Assembly (NCBI GenBank): GCA_945860265.1
Contig: CAMAQF010000039.1
Location: 1-37,058 of the forward strand
Direction: 5' to 3'
Source of the DNA: Emticicia agri
GTDB taxonomy: Bacteria; Bacteroidota; Bacteroidia; Cytophagales; Spirosomataceae
DNA length: 37,058 nucleotides
The stretch's first letter is position 1, and each line of letters begins with the position of its first letter. The notes under the pieces were generated by a model. The model searched no databases, was not told where the DNA came from, and saw nothing but the letters and a program-made list of their open reading frames with translations. Made by a program: the position numbers and the translations under genes. Below are positions 16,891 to 25,321 of the stretch, piece by piece.

Positions 16891-18963
16891 ATGAATACTG
16901 CCAAACGCATAAGCGAACTAAGCGAAAAACTCAATTATTATAATCAACGCTACTATATAGATAGTGTATCAGAGATTTCTGACCAAGATTTTGACTTATT
17001 ATTAAAAGAGCTAGAATCACTCGAAAATCAATACCCCAACCTTAAATTACCAGAATCACCAACGCACCGTGTAGGCGGTACAATTACCAAAAACTTTGCG
17101 AGTGTCGAACACCGTTATCCGATGCTTTCATTGGCAAATACATATAATGAAGAAGAACTCATCGACTTCGACGAAAGAGTAAAAAAAGGACTCAACGGCG
17201 AAACTTACGAATATATTTGTGAACTAAAATTTGATGGAATTTCGCTCTCAATGACCTACGAAAACGGTATTTTTGTTCGTGGCGTAACTCGTGGCGATGG
17301 CGTTAGAGGCGATGATATTACGAATAATGTAAAGACAATAAAAACTTTACCCCTCAAAATAAAAACGCCTCCATCTGGAGCAGTAGGGGCTTTTGAAATT
17401 CGCGGTGAAGGCTTTCTTCCTTATTCATCATTCGAGAAAATGAACGTCGATGCAGAAGCCGCAGGCGAAGAAAGTTACGCCAATGCACGAAATGCCGCTT
17501 CTGGAAGTTTCAAATTACAAGATTCGGCTGAAGTTGCACGTCGAGGGCTTGATGCTTACATCTATCAATTTCTATCGGATGAAGAAGTTTTTACAACGCA
17601 TGAAGAAAGCTTAATTGCACTCAAAAACTTAGGTTTCAATGTTTCTCCAACCTGGCAAAAATGCACTGATATTCAGTCAGTTATTGAATATATCAAACTT
17701 TGGGACGAAAAACGTTTTTCATTACCTTTGGCAACTGACGGTATCGTAATCAAACTCAATTCGATTGCACAAAGAGCCGAACTGGGTTATACTGCCAAAA
17801 GTCCTCGTTGGGCCATAGCCTATAAATACAAAGCCGAATCGAAACCTGCTATTTTGAAAGCTGTTACCTACCAAGTTGGTCGTACAGGAGCAATTACACC
17901 AGTGGCGGAGCTTGATAACGAAAAACGAAATGGTAAAGGAATACACTTATCTGGCACAACTGTGAAGCGTGCTTCATTGCACAATGCCAACGAAATTGAG
18001 CGTTTGGGGCTTAGAATTGGTGATACGGTTTTTGTTGAAAAAGGTGGTGAAATCATTCCAAAAGTTACAGCAGTTGATGTATCGAAGAGAGATATGTTCA
18101 ATACGCAAGAAATTATTTACCCGATAACTTGTCCCGAATGTGGAGGAGCATTAACTCGCAAGGAAGGCGAAGCTAACCACTATTGCACCAACGAAAAAGG
18201 CTGTCCACCACAAATTCGTGGCCGAATTGAGCATTTTATTCATCGTAAAGCCATGAACATTGATAGTTTGGGTGAAGGAAAAATTGAACTTCTTTACGAT
18301 AAAGGCTTGGTCAACGACATCACAGATTTATACGATTTGACCTACGATAAACTTTTCGGACTCGAAAAAATAATCGAAGATGAACTCACGGGAAAAATCA
18401 GAAAGATAGGTTTCAAAGATAAAACTGTTCAAAATATCTTAGATGGCATCGAAAAATCGAAGCAAGCACCTTTCAAACAAGTGCTTTTTGGTATCGGAAT
18501 TCGTTATGTCGGTGCTACGGTTGCCGAAAAACTGGCGAGTTTCTTCAAAAACATTGATAATATCAAAAATGCCGATTATGAATCTCTCCGCACCGCTCCC
18601 GAAATCGGCGATAAAATTGCCCAAAGTATTGTAGAATATTTTAAGAACGAAGAAAATAAAATTTTTATTGAGAGATTACGATTAGCAGGTTTGAGGTTTT
18701 CAGCACAAGATGAAGTAAAAGAATTTGAAGGCGACCAACTTACAGGAAAAACATTCCTTTATACTGGCACCTTCGTAAATTTTGAACGTGAAGAACTCGA
18801 ACAAAAAATCGAAGCCAATGGCGGAAAAGTTGTTAGTGGAGTTTCTGGAAAATTAGATTTTCTGATTATAGGCGAAAAACCTGGAGCTTCAAAAATACAA
18901 AAAGCCCAAAAACTTAACGTCAAAATGATTTCAGAAGAAGAATTTATGGATATGCTTGGGTAG
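16891..18963 (+). CDS. ligA: NAD-dependent DNA ligase
   Basis: A 690-aa replicative and repair ligase with the full domain set. The NAD-binding Ia domain is at the N-terminus (NYYNQRYYIDSVSEISDQDF). The adenylation domain has the nucleophile Lys113 in ELKFDG. The OB fold includes QVGRTGAITPVAEL. The Zn finger has four Cys (CPECGG and HYCTNEKGC, about residues 413-436). A helix-hairpin-helix domain (IGIRYVGATVAEKL) follows, then a C-terminal BRCT domain (GKTFLYTGTFVNFEREELEQ onward). All parts appear intact, so it is probably the essential ligase. It has its own leader after the frr terminator. Confidence 0.97.
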   Translation: MNTAKRISELSEKLNYYNQRYYIDSVSEISDQDFDLLLKELESLENQYPNLKLPESPTHRVGGTITKNFASVEHRYPMLSLANTYNEEELIDFDERVKKGLNGETYEYICELKFDGISLSMTYENGIFVRGVTRGDGVRGDDITNNVKTIKTLPLKIKTPPSGAVGAFEIRGEGFLPYSSFEKMNVDAEAAGEESYANARNAASGSFKLQDSAEVARRGLDAYIYQFLSDEEVFTTHEESLIALKNLGFNVSPTWQKCTDIQSVIEYIKLWDEKRFSLPLATDGIVIKLNSIAQRAELGYTAKSPRWAIAYKYKAESKPAILKAVTYQVGRTGAITPVAELDNEKRNGKGIHLSGTTVKRASLHNANEIERLGLRIGDTVFVEKGGEIIPKVTAVDVSKRDMFNTQEIIYPITCPECGGALTRKEGEANHYCTNEKGCPPQIRGRIEHFIHRKAMNIDSLGEGKIELLYDKGLVNDITDLYDLTYDKLFGLEKIIEDELTGKIRKIGFKDKTVQNILDGIEKSKQAPFKQVLFGIGIRYVGATVAEKLASFFKNIDNIKNADYESLRTAPEIGDKIAQSIVEYFKNEENKIFIERLRLAGLRFSAQDEVKEFEGDQLTGKTFLYTGTFVNFEREELEQKIEANGGKVVSGVSGKLDFLIIGEKPGASKIQKAQKLNVKMISEEEFMDMLG

Positions 18964-18986
18964 TTTTTGGAAATTAGTTATCAGGG

Positions 18987-19039
18987 AATTGCTTAATTAG
19001 GATTTCGTTCTTTGACAGCGAATTCCTAATTAGCTAATT
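18987..19039. repeat. Inverted repeat between convergent ligA and TMEM220 genes
   Basis: The arm AATTGCTTAATTAGGATTTC faces an imperfect reverse complement, AATTCCTAATTAGCTAATT. It probably serves as a bidirectional terminator; a T-rich stretch follows on the plus strand. Confidence 0.5.
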
Positions 19040-19088
19040 TTTGTTTTTCAACTAGTTCACCCGTAACCAATTCTTCAATAACCAATCA

Positions 19089-19424
19089 CTACTTCTTCAA
19101 CGCCGCACAAAGCCACATACCAATTGTACAACAAGCTAAACCAAGTGACTCACGCCCTAACTCTATATTAACCGTTTTCATGCCTTGATTAAGCAATACT
19201 CCCTCCCACTCAGGTGGAAATTGATTGATTGACCACATCAAAAACAACAAACCGATGCTAAAATACATCACCTTATCACCTTTCCCCTTCAACTTATAAT
19301 AGCATAAATACATTGGAATCAGATATATAGGAATCCACACATAAGGATCGGGGTCATTGTACTGTACAAGAGCAAAAACACCAAACAAAACCACAAAAAA
19401 CCAAAGAACTACTTTCTGTATCAT
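19089..19424 (-). CDS. TMEM220-like small membrane protein
   Basis: A 111-aa protein with about four hydrophobic segments. FALVQYNDPDPYVWIPIYLI, in the first third, is the typical conserved block of the transmembrane protein 220 family, found in bacteria and animals. The role is unknown. Near the C-terminus GRESLGLACCTIGMWLC carries three Cys. The start ATG at 19424 gives a normal N-terminus starting straight into helix 1. It stands alone, convergent with ligA and divergent from the SRP RNA gene. Confidence 0.8.
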   Translation of the reverse strand: MIQKVVLWFFVVLFGVFALVQYNDPDPYVWIPIYLIPMYLCYYKLKGKGDKVMYFSIGLLFLMWSINQFPPEWEGVLLNQGMKTVNIELGRESLGLACCTIGMWLCAALKK

Positions 19425-19616
19425 AATTTTAAAAGTATTGAGTTAGGAATAATTCAAAAACAAACAAAAATACAATGAAGGTAAATTAAAAAATATGATA
19501 TATCTCCTTAATTTTTTTTAATCTTCAAACAATACTCGACAAACAACTGATAATCAGTTATTTATACGCATTTATTGTTACTATTAATCAAAAAACTATT
19601 AAATTGCAAAAAAACG

Positions 19617-19647
19617 TTTGCGGACAGTCAAAAAATTACTACTTTTG
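19617..19647 (+). promoter_or_regulatory. Bacteroidota promoter of the SRP RNA gene
   Basis: TTTG (19617-19620), a 19-base spacer and TACTTTTG (19640-19647) exactly match the Bacteroidota consensus. The RNA start is expected a few bases further on. Confidence 0.8.
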
Positions 19648-19649
19648 TG

Positions 19650-19736
19650 TCGGCAAATTACCAGCTCCTGCTGAATCCCCCAGGTCTTGACCGAAGCAAG
19701 GGTACTGTGGTCGAGCGGTGAATTTGCCTTTTTTTT
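19650..19736 (+). ncRNA. ffs: Small bacterial signal recognition particle RNA (4.5S type)
   Basis: The RNA of the signal recognition particle, which with Ffh targets nascent membrane proteins. The conserved apical domain is seen as CCCCCAGGTCTTGACCGAAG followed by CAAGGGTACTGTGG. The ends pair as GGCAAATT (19652-19659) with AATTTGCC (19721-19728), and a run of eight T follows, so the terminal helix doubles as the terminator. It has a consensus promoter. The size (~80 nt) fits the short, Alu-less type. The exact 5' end is inferred from the pairing. Confidence 0.85.
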
Positions 19737-19761
19737 GACTTATTCGAATCAATATATTAGA

Positions 19762-19797
19762 AACTTCTATGTCAAATTGCCCCATAACATAGAAGTT
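19762..19797 (+). other. Hairpin in the leader of the transaldolase-like gene
   Basis: AACTTCTATG (19762-19771) pairs perfectly with CATAGAAGTT (19788-19797) across a 16-base loop containing TTGCCCC. There is no T tract, so it is not a classical terminator. It lies ~45 bases before the ATG at 19842. Function unknown. Confidence 0.4.
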
Positions 19798-19841
19798 CCC
19801 AACCAAAAGTCCCAATTTAAGGGATAGGGGTATTTTTCTCC

Positions 19842-20501
19842 ATGAAATTTTTTATTGACACAGCCTCTCTCAAAGACATTCAAGAAGCACAAGACCTAGG
19901 TATTCTTGATGGCGTAACCACCAATCCTTCATTAATGGCCAAAGAAGGTATTTCTGGCAAAAACAACATTATGCGTCATTATAAAGCAATCTGCGATATT
20001 GTAGATGGCGATGTAAGTGCTGAAGTGATTGCTACTACTTTTAAGGAAATGATTACCGAAGGAGAAGAATTAGCCGAAATCGACGAGCAAATTGTTGTAA
20101 AAATACCAATGATTAAAGACGGTATTAAGGCAATCAAATATTTTTCAGAAAGAGGTATCAAAACCAATTGTACATTAGTGTTTTCAGCAGGACAAGCTCT
20201 TTTGGCTGCCAAAGCTGGTGCAACATACGTATCGCCATTCGTTGGTCGTTTAGATGATATTTCATCAGATGGAATGATTTTGATCGAAGATATTCGTACA
20301 ATTTATGACAACTACGGATTTGAAACACAAATCTTAGCTGCTTCTGTGCGTCATCCTTTACATATCTTACAATGTGCTAAAATTGGATCGGATGTAATGA
20401 CAGGTCCACTTTCAGCTATCATGGCTTTATTGAATCACCCATTGACTGATAGCGGTTTAGCTAAATTTTTAGCTGACCACGCTAAAGCAAATGCAAAATA
20501 A
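19842..20501 (+). CDS. fsa: Fructose-6-phosphate aldolase / small transaldolase family
   Basis: A 219-aa class I aldolase of the short transaldolase (TalC/MipB) family. The N-terminus [20 protein letters not shown] with [14 protein letters not shown] is diagnostic. The Schiff-base lysine is in IVVKIPM. Other conserved parts are [20 protein letters not shown] and [11 protein letters not shown], then [12 protein letters not shown]. The enzyme either splits fructose 6-phosphate into dihydroxyacetone and glyceraldehyde 3-phosphate or acts as a true transaldolase of the pentose phosphate pathway; the sequence alone does not separate the two. Size is normal for the short form. A self-complementary spacer separates it from the FtsE-like gene. 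Confidence 0.9.
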   Translation: MKFFIDTASLKDIQEAQDLGILDGVTTNPSLMAKEGISGKNNIMRHYKAICDIVDGDVSAEVIATTFKEMITEGEELAEIDEQIVVKIPMIKDGIKAIKYFSERGIKTNCTLVFSAGQALLAAKAGATYVSPFVGRLDDISSDGMILIEDIRTIYDNYGFETQILAASVRHPLHILQCAKIGSDVMTGPLSAIMALLNHPLTDSGLAKFLADHAKANAK

Positions 20502-20505
20502 ATAA

Positions 20506-20556
20506 TTCTGAGTTCTGAGTTTTTACTCTCAATTCAGAACTCAGAACTCAGAACTC
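20506..20556. repeat. Period-8 tandem word with inverted copy
   Basis: TTCTGAGTTCTGAGT (20506-20520) faces three copies of CAGAACT(C) at 20533-20556. The arms are reverse complements and each arm is itself a tandem repeat. It abuts the ATG at 20558. Confidence 0.75.
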
Positions 20557-20557
20557 T

Positions 20558-21235
20558 ATGGAGGTCATTTCACTACAAAACGCTTTTATTTACCAACGAG
20601 ACCAATTGGTTTTGTCGGATGTAAACTTTAGTATCCAAAAAGGAGAATTTGTGTTTCTTATTGGCCGAACTGGTAGTGGAAAATCTTCTCTTTTACAAAC
20701 ATTATACGCCGATCTTTGGCTTGAAAAAGGTACTGGCATTGTAGGTGGTTTTGAGCTTCACGCTTTGAAACGTTCCCAAATTCCTTTTCTTAGAAGAAAT
20801 ATTGGTATTGTTTTTCAAGATTTTCAGTTACTAAGCGATAGGAATATTGATAAAAACCTCCGTTTTTATTTAAAAGCAATGGGTTTGAATGAAAAAACTG
20901 AGATGGACGAACGAATCGCCGAGGTACTTTCTTTGGTAAATCTTCCTCATATTCTCGAAAAAATGCCCCACCAACTCTCAGGTGGTGAGCAGCAAAGAGT
21001 AGGCATAGCAAGAGCGTTGCTCTACAAACCAGATATCATTTTGGCCGACGAGCCAACGGGAAACCTTGATCCCGAAATGTCAATAGAAATTTTGAAACTT
21101 TTCCTCGATATTAACAAAAAATCTAATACGGCTGTACTAATGTCAACACATGATTTTGAACTTATCGAACGATTCCCGCACCGCACACTCTACTGCGATA
21201 AAGGTGAAGTTCGTGACCTTGCTGAGAGTATGTAA
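20558..21235 (+). CDS. ftsE: FtsE-like ABC transporter ATP-binding protein
   Basis: A 225-aa ATPase with Walker A GRTGSGKSS, Q-loop VFQDFQLL, signature LSGGEQQRVGIARALL and Walker B IILADEPTGNLDPE, then the STHDFELIERFPHRTL His-loop. Overall it resembles FtsE, which with FtsX links division to cell-wall hydrolysis. No ftsX is adjacent, and the MacB/FtsX-type permease at 7913-9157 is distant, so the partner is not shown here. The ATG lies directly after a tandem-word hairpin, which may influence translation. The family name is safe at the level of the MacB/LolD/FtsE ATPase group; FtsE itself is the best guess. Confidence 0.85.
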   Translation: MEVISLQNAFIYQRDQLVLSDVNFSIQKGEFVFLIGRTGSGKSSLLQTLYADLWLEKGTGIVGGFELHALKRSQIPFLRRNIGIVFQDFQLLSDRNIDKNLRFYLKAMGLNEKTEMDERIAEVLSLVNLPHILEKMPHQLSGGEQQRVGIARALLYKPDIILADEPTGNLDPEMSIEILKLFLDINKKSNTAVLMSTHDFELIERFPHRTLYCDKGEVRDLAESM

Positions 21236-21392
21236 TTATTTGTATAATTACATCAAAAAACAACCAAAAATATCTTTCGGCAAAGCCCAATTTCTAGATT
21301 GAGCTATACTTCAATACAATTTAGAATTTTATACTGCTACGAAACCAATTTAAATAAACGTCTGTTATATCAAGCCATATTCAAATTTACGC

Positions 21393-22673
21393 ATGAGCAA
21401 ATATATTTATGGAATTGATTTCGGCACGACCAACTCAGCACTCGCAATTCTTGATACAGAGACAAATAATATAGTAAAACTATTTACAATCCCTTCACTC
21501 CTATTTTTTCCAGAACCAATCAACTCGAAAGAGCCCGTTGTGCCGACAGTTGGCTATGAGGCAATTTCGCTCTATGTGCAGAATCGCATGCGTGGGAGAT
21601 TTATGAAATCTATCAAGAAAGTTTTACCTAATAAAAGCTTTATCGATACTCGAATCGGATCGAAAAGTTATCGTGCAGAAGATTTAGTAGCTTTGATTTT
21701 AGTACATTTAAAGAAAATAGCCGATGAATTTGTGGGAGAAAACGTAAAGACAGCAGTAATTGGTCGCCCAGTAGTTTTTGATGAAAACTCAGAAAAAGAT
21801 GCTTTAGCCCAAGAAAGGCTATCAAAAGCTGCACGAATTGCAGGTTTTGAAGAATTTTACTTTCAAATGGAACCCATCGGAGCGGCTTTTACGTATGAAC
21901 GTCAAATCGAAAATCAACAATTAGTTTTGGTAGCCGACTTTGGTGGTGGCACATCTGATTTTTCATTGATGCGACTCAATCCAGAGGCCATAAATCAAGT
22001 CGACCGAACGGCTGATATGCTTGCACAAGGCGGTATTTATATTGGTGGCGATAGTTTCGATTCGGATATTATGTGGCATAAAGGCACGCCACATTTTGGA
22101 CGCGGTGTAAAAGAAGCATTTACACCAGGAAAACCAATTGATTTACCACTTTCGTATTTTTACAGCATTTGTTCGTGGGAGAAAATGAACTTTTTGGACT
22201 CGCTTCGCATGAAGTTGAGTATTGCCAAATCTTACCAATATTCTGGTAAAGATTATCGAGTAAAGAACCTCCAAACTTTGATTGAACAGAATTTAGGATA
22301 TGTACTTTTCAAACAAATAGAAAAAGCAAAAATCGATTTAACGAAGTCTAATGATACTATTTTTGAATTTAATGAAAGCGAAATTGCCATCAATGAGCCT
22401 ATATCAATACAAGAATTTTCGAGAGAAATTATTGAAAAAAACGTAAATAAAATTGAGCAGTATTTGCAAGAATTTCTCGACAAAAATCAGATAAAAAATG
22501 ATGACGTTGATGTTGTCTTTATGACTGGAGGAACATCAATGATTCGTCCTTTAAACAATATTTTTATACAACGTTTTGGTTCAGAGAAAATCAAATCTGG
22601 CGACAATTTTAATAGCGTTGCAATGGGATTGGCATACAGCTATCGTGTGTTGGCTGAGTCTGTTGAATCATAA
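21393..22673 (+). CDS. Hsp70-family protein, YegD-like
   Basis: A 426-aa actin/Hsp70-fold ATPase lacking the peptide-binding half of DnaK. Phosphate-1 loop YIYGIDFGTTNSALAILDT is at the N-terminus, phosphate-2 loop VLVADFGGGTSDFSLM near residue 190, and the adenosine motif VVFMTGGTSMIRPLNNIF near the end; all are intact. It resembles E. coli YegD, a putative chaperone of unknown role. The conserved MEPIGAAFTYE segment lies between the loops. It stands alone, convergent with the small outer-membrane protein gene. Confidence 0.88.
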   Translation: MSKYIYGIDFGTTNSALAILDTETNNIVKLFTIPSLLFFPEPINSKEPVVPTVGYEAISLYVQNRMRGRFMKSIKKVLPNKSFIDTRIGSKSYRAEDLVALILVHLKKIADEFVGENVKTAVIGRPVVFDENSEKDALAQERLSKAARIAGFEEFYFQMEPIGAAFTYERQIENQQLVLVADFGGGTSDFSLMRLNPEAINQVDRTADMLAQGGIYIGGDSFDSDIMWHKGTPHFGRGVKEAFTPGKPIDLPLSYFYSICSWEKMNFLDSLRMKLSIAKSYQYSGKDYRVKNLQTLIEQNLGYVLFKQIEKAKIDLTKSNDTIFEFNESEIAINEPISIQEFSREIIEKNVNKIEQYLQEFLDKNQIKNDDVDVVFMTGGTSMIRPLNNIFIQRFGSEKIKSGDNFNSVAMGLAYSYRVLAESVES

Positions 22674-22741
22674 TTATTAAATATAAATATACCTTCTCAA
22701 ATTTTGGGATAATAAGTTTAGTCCAAATGCTGGTGAATTTT

Positions 22742-22770
22742 GTATTAACGTCCAAATTGGATGTTAATAC
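22742..22770. terminator. Hairpin between convergent Hsp70-like and OMP genes
   Basis: GTATTAACGTCCA pairs with TGGATGTTAATAC (one G-T pair) around a 3-base AAT loop. It lies between two convergent stops. There is no strong T tract on either side, so a terminator role is probable but not certain. Confidence 0.5.
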
Positions 22771-22808
22771 GAGCAAGATTTAATCATTAAGTTTAAATTA
22801 TAATTTCC

Positions 22809-23522
22809 TTACAAAAAACCAGTCAATCCAATCTTAATAACAATTTGATTGGTGCTGGTTAATATCTGTTTATATGAAATCAAGTACGAACTATTAATCT
22901 CGACACTATTAGGCTTGATAATCTTTGTGGCATCAGCTTGCTGATAATATAAGCCAATATCAAGATAGTTATTTTTCAGGTGTCCCGATAACTTTATTCC
23001 AAGCCCCACTCCTGCACCGTAATTTGGTACGATTCTATTAACGGTTGCCAAAGTTTCACTATAGTCTAAACTTTGTTGGAGTATAACGCTTGTTTTTATA
23101 AGTTTTGCACCAAAAAAAGCATCAGCATAAGGATTTAGTTTTGAACTCCACAAAATCGGACGATAACGAGCCACACCATTTACCCAAAATGAATAATTTG
23201 CCACATAAAACTTGCCAAAAACATTGCTCACAATATTTTCGTCCCGTCCATTTGATTGACAACCTAATTCCGCACCATAAAATAGAGCAGATGCCTTACT
23301 CCGATTATGAGGGTTCATTAATCCGCCTACCACAATTCCCCCTTTTGTACCATTCATATTAGCATCTTTCAATATTTTTTGATATTTACCAACAGCATTT
23401 CCAAGATTCAAAGATAAATACCATGAATATTTATCTTCAAGATATTTTTCGGTTTTATTTTGAGCAAATGCACTGATAATCAAACAATTAAATATGAGCA
23501 AAAGGTAGATTTTTGGTTTCAT
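22809..23522 (-). CDS. Putative outer-membrane beta-barrel protein downstream of porX
   Basis: A 237-aa exported protein with signal peptide MKPKIYLLLIFNCLIISAFA-Q. The mature part alternates aromatic/hydrophobic and polar residues as in a small 8- to 10-strand barrel (for example YFVAN-like KFYVANYSFWVNGVARYRP, GAGVGLGIKLSGHLKNNYLD, IVIKIGLTGFL at the end). No family name can be given. It lies 46 bases after porX on the same strand, so it may be co-transcribed, which makes a link to type IX secretion possible but unproven. The stop region of porX contains a hairpin repeat that could reduce readthrough. Confidence 0.65.
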   Translation of the reverse strand: MKPKIYLLLIFNCLIISAFAQNKTEKYLEDKYSWYLSLNLGNAVGKYQKILKDANMNGTKGGIVVGGLMNPHNRSKASALFYGAELGCQSNGRDENIVSNVFGKFYVANYSFWVNGVARYRPILWSSKLNPYADAFFGAKLIKTSVILQQSLDYSETLATVNRIVPNYGAGVGLGIKLSGHLKNNYLDIGLYYQQADATKIIKPNSVEINSSYLISYKQILTSTNQIVIKIGLTGFL

Positions 23523-23548
23523 CTATTGTGGTGGTTTTGGTTATTTTT

Positions 23549-23573
23549 AGCACAATAATAAAATTGTGCTACT
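23549..23573 (-). repeat. TGTAG-type hairpin repeat, copy D
   Basis: On the minus strand: AGTAGCACAATTTT then ATTATTGTGCT, with stem AGCACAAT/ATTGTGCT. GTAGCACAATTTT is identical over 13 bases to copy C after frr. It overlaps the porX stop codon (23569-23571). Confidence 0.55.
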
Positions 23574-25131
23574 TCGCCGTCAAATACACAAACGGTACAA
23601 TCATTTCTTCGATTGAAACGCCACCGTGCTGGAAAGTATCACGATAATGACTTACATAATGGTTATAATTATTAGGATATGCAAAGAAATAATCTTCCAT
23701 CGTAAAGAAATATGCGGTCGAGATATTGGGTTTCGGAAGCATAAAAGTTTCTGGCTTACGTACTACCAAAATATGGTCACTTTTATCGTCCAAATTTAAG
23801 TTTTTGCCTTGTTTATAGCGAAGATTAGTATTCACATTTCTATCGCCTACGATGCGTTTTGGATGTTTTACTTTTATCATTCCGTGGTCAGTCGTGATAA
23901 CCAAACGACCCTTTTTTTCAGAAATTTTCTTTAATAAATCAAGCAAAGGCGAGTGCTCGAGCCAAGACTTTGTGATTGAGCGATAAGCCGATTCATCGGG
24001 GGCAAGTTCTTTGATCATGCCCATTTCTGTGCGAGAATGAGAAAGCATATCAACAAAATTATAGACGATTGCCACCAGTTGGTTTTTTAATAAATTATTA
24101 AAATTATCGACCAAACTTTTACCTTGTGCCGTGTTCAAAATTTTGTGGTAAGAAAAACTAATGTTTTGGCGGCTTTTATCAATTTGGCGTTTTAAGAATT
24201 CAGCTTCATTATTATTCAAAGCATCTTCATTTTCGCCTTCATCATTTACCCATAAATCAGGGTGATATTTTGCCATATCGGATGGCATCATTCCTGAGAA
24301 AATAGCATTACGGGCATACGAAGTAGCTGTTGGCAAAATCGCATAATAATCGCTTTCTTCTTCTACATTAAAATAATCCGAAATTACTTCCTCTATTACC
24401 TTCCATTGATCATAACGAAGATTATCAATCAATAAAAAGAAAAGTGGAGAATCATTTTTCACCAAAGGAAAAACTTTGTTTTTCATCAATTGGTGCGAGA
24501 GTAAAGGCTTCTCAGCTTTTGGATCAGAAAGCCAATCTTCATAGTTTTCTTCTACAAATTTACAGAAATTTGAGTTGGCTTCGGCTTTTTGCATACCAAA
24601 AACCTCCTCCATACTTTTATCGTCTGATTTATCGAGTTGAAGTTCCCAAAAAATCAATTTTTTATATATCTCCGACCATTCCTCATGACCGATACGGTCG
24701 TTATATTGCATGGCCAAGTTTCTAAAATCTTGCTGATAACCCAAATTGGTTTTCTCTGAAATCAAGCGTTTATTTTCAAGAATTTTCTTGACAGATAATA
24801 AAATTTGGTTTGGATTGATAGGTTTTATCAAATAATCGGCAATTTGTGAACCAATTGCATCTTCCATGATACGTTCCTCTTCCGACTTTGTAATCATCAC
24901 AACTGGAAGGTTGGGTTTCAAAACTTTAATCTTTGAAAGTGTTTCTAAACCAGTCATTCCTGGCATCATTTCATCCAAAAATACTACATCAAATCTTTCA
25001 GATTCAACTTTATCGAGTGCATCAGCTCCACTTGGTACAGGCGTAACGTCGTAGCCTTTCGCTTGCAAAAAAATAATGTATGGTTTTAATAAATCTATTT
25101 CGTCATCGGCCCAAAGAATGTTGTATCGCAT
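23569..25131 (-). CDS. porX: PorX-type response regulator with PglZ/alkaline-phosphatase-like domain
   Basis: A 520-aa two-domain regulator of the type IX secretion system. The start at 25131 (MRYNILWADDEIDLLKPYII) is the receiver-domain start; the upstream ATG at 25212 would add 27 unrelated residues. The receiver domain (about 1-120) has the acidic pair DDE, phospho-acceptor Asp53 in VVFLDEMMPG, and Lys103 in YLIKPINP. The PglZ-like phosphodiesterase domain (about 225-520) shows the metal/nucleophile motifs LLIDNLRYDQW, PTATSYARNAIFSGMMP (Thr270 the probable nucleophile) and ITTDHGMIKV, ending FQHGGVSIEEMIVPFVYL. In known PorX proteins phosphorylation by PorY controls oligonucleotide hydrolysis and binding to SigP/PorL. 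No porY is nearby. Confidence 0.92.
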   Translation of the reverse strand: MRYNILWADDEIDLLKPYIIFLQAKGYDVTPVPSGADALDKVESERFDVVFLDEMMPGMTGLETLSKIKVLKPNLPVVMITKSEEERIMEDAIGSQIADYLIKPINPNQILLSVKKILENKRLISEKTNLGYQQDFRNLAMQYNDRIGHEEWSEIYKKLIFWELQLDKSDDKSMEEVFGMQKAEANSNFCKFVEENYEDWLSDPKAEKPLLSHQLMKNKVFPLVKNDSPLFFLLIDNLRYDQWKVIEEVISDYFNVEEESDYYAILPTATSYARNAIFSGMMPSDMAKYHPDLWVNDEGENEDALNNNEAEFLKRQIDKSRQNISFSYHKILNTAQGKSLVDNFNNLLKNQLVAIVYNFVDMLSHSRTEMGMIKELAPDESAYRSITKSWLEHSPLLDLLKKISEKKGRLVITTDHGMIKVKHPKRIVGDRNVNTNLRYKQGKNLNLDDKSDHILVVRKPETFMLPKPNISTAYFFTMEDYFFAYPNNYNHYVSHYRDTFQHGGVSIEEMIVPFVYLTAK

Positions 25132-25321
25132 AAGTATGAATTTAATCAACCCCTTAGAAGCGGCGAACCGCACTTGTGGAGAGCTTGATATAAAGAAAAT
25201 AGGACTATTCAATTTTTACTCTAACGAATAATTACTTTTTTTGTTGCCTGCTAAATTCTTTAAAAATTTATAATAAAGATTTATACTCTGGCAAATATAT
25301 TCGACAGCTGACAAACGTATC

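Noticed and set aside
20558..22673. FtsE-like ATPase plus Hsp70-like protein as a functional operon
   Set aside because: A 157-base gap with AT-rich sequence and no shared theme separates them; co-transcription is not supported.
25132..25212. Longer porX start at 25212
   Set aside because: The first 27 residues are unlike any receiver domain; MRYNILWADDE is the natural start.
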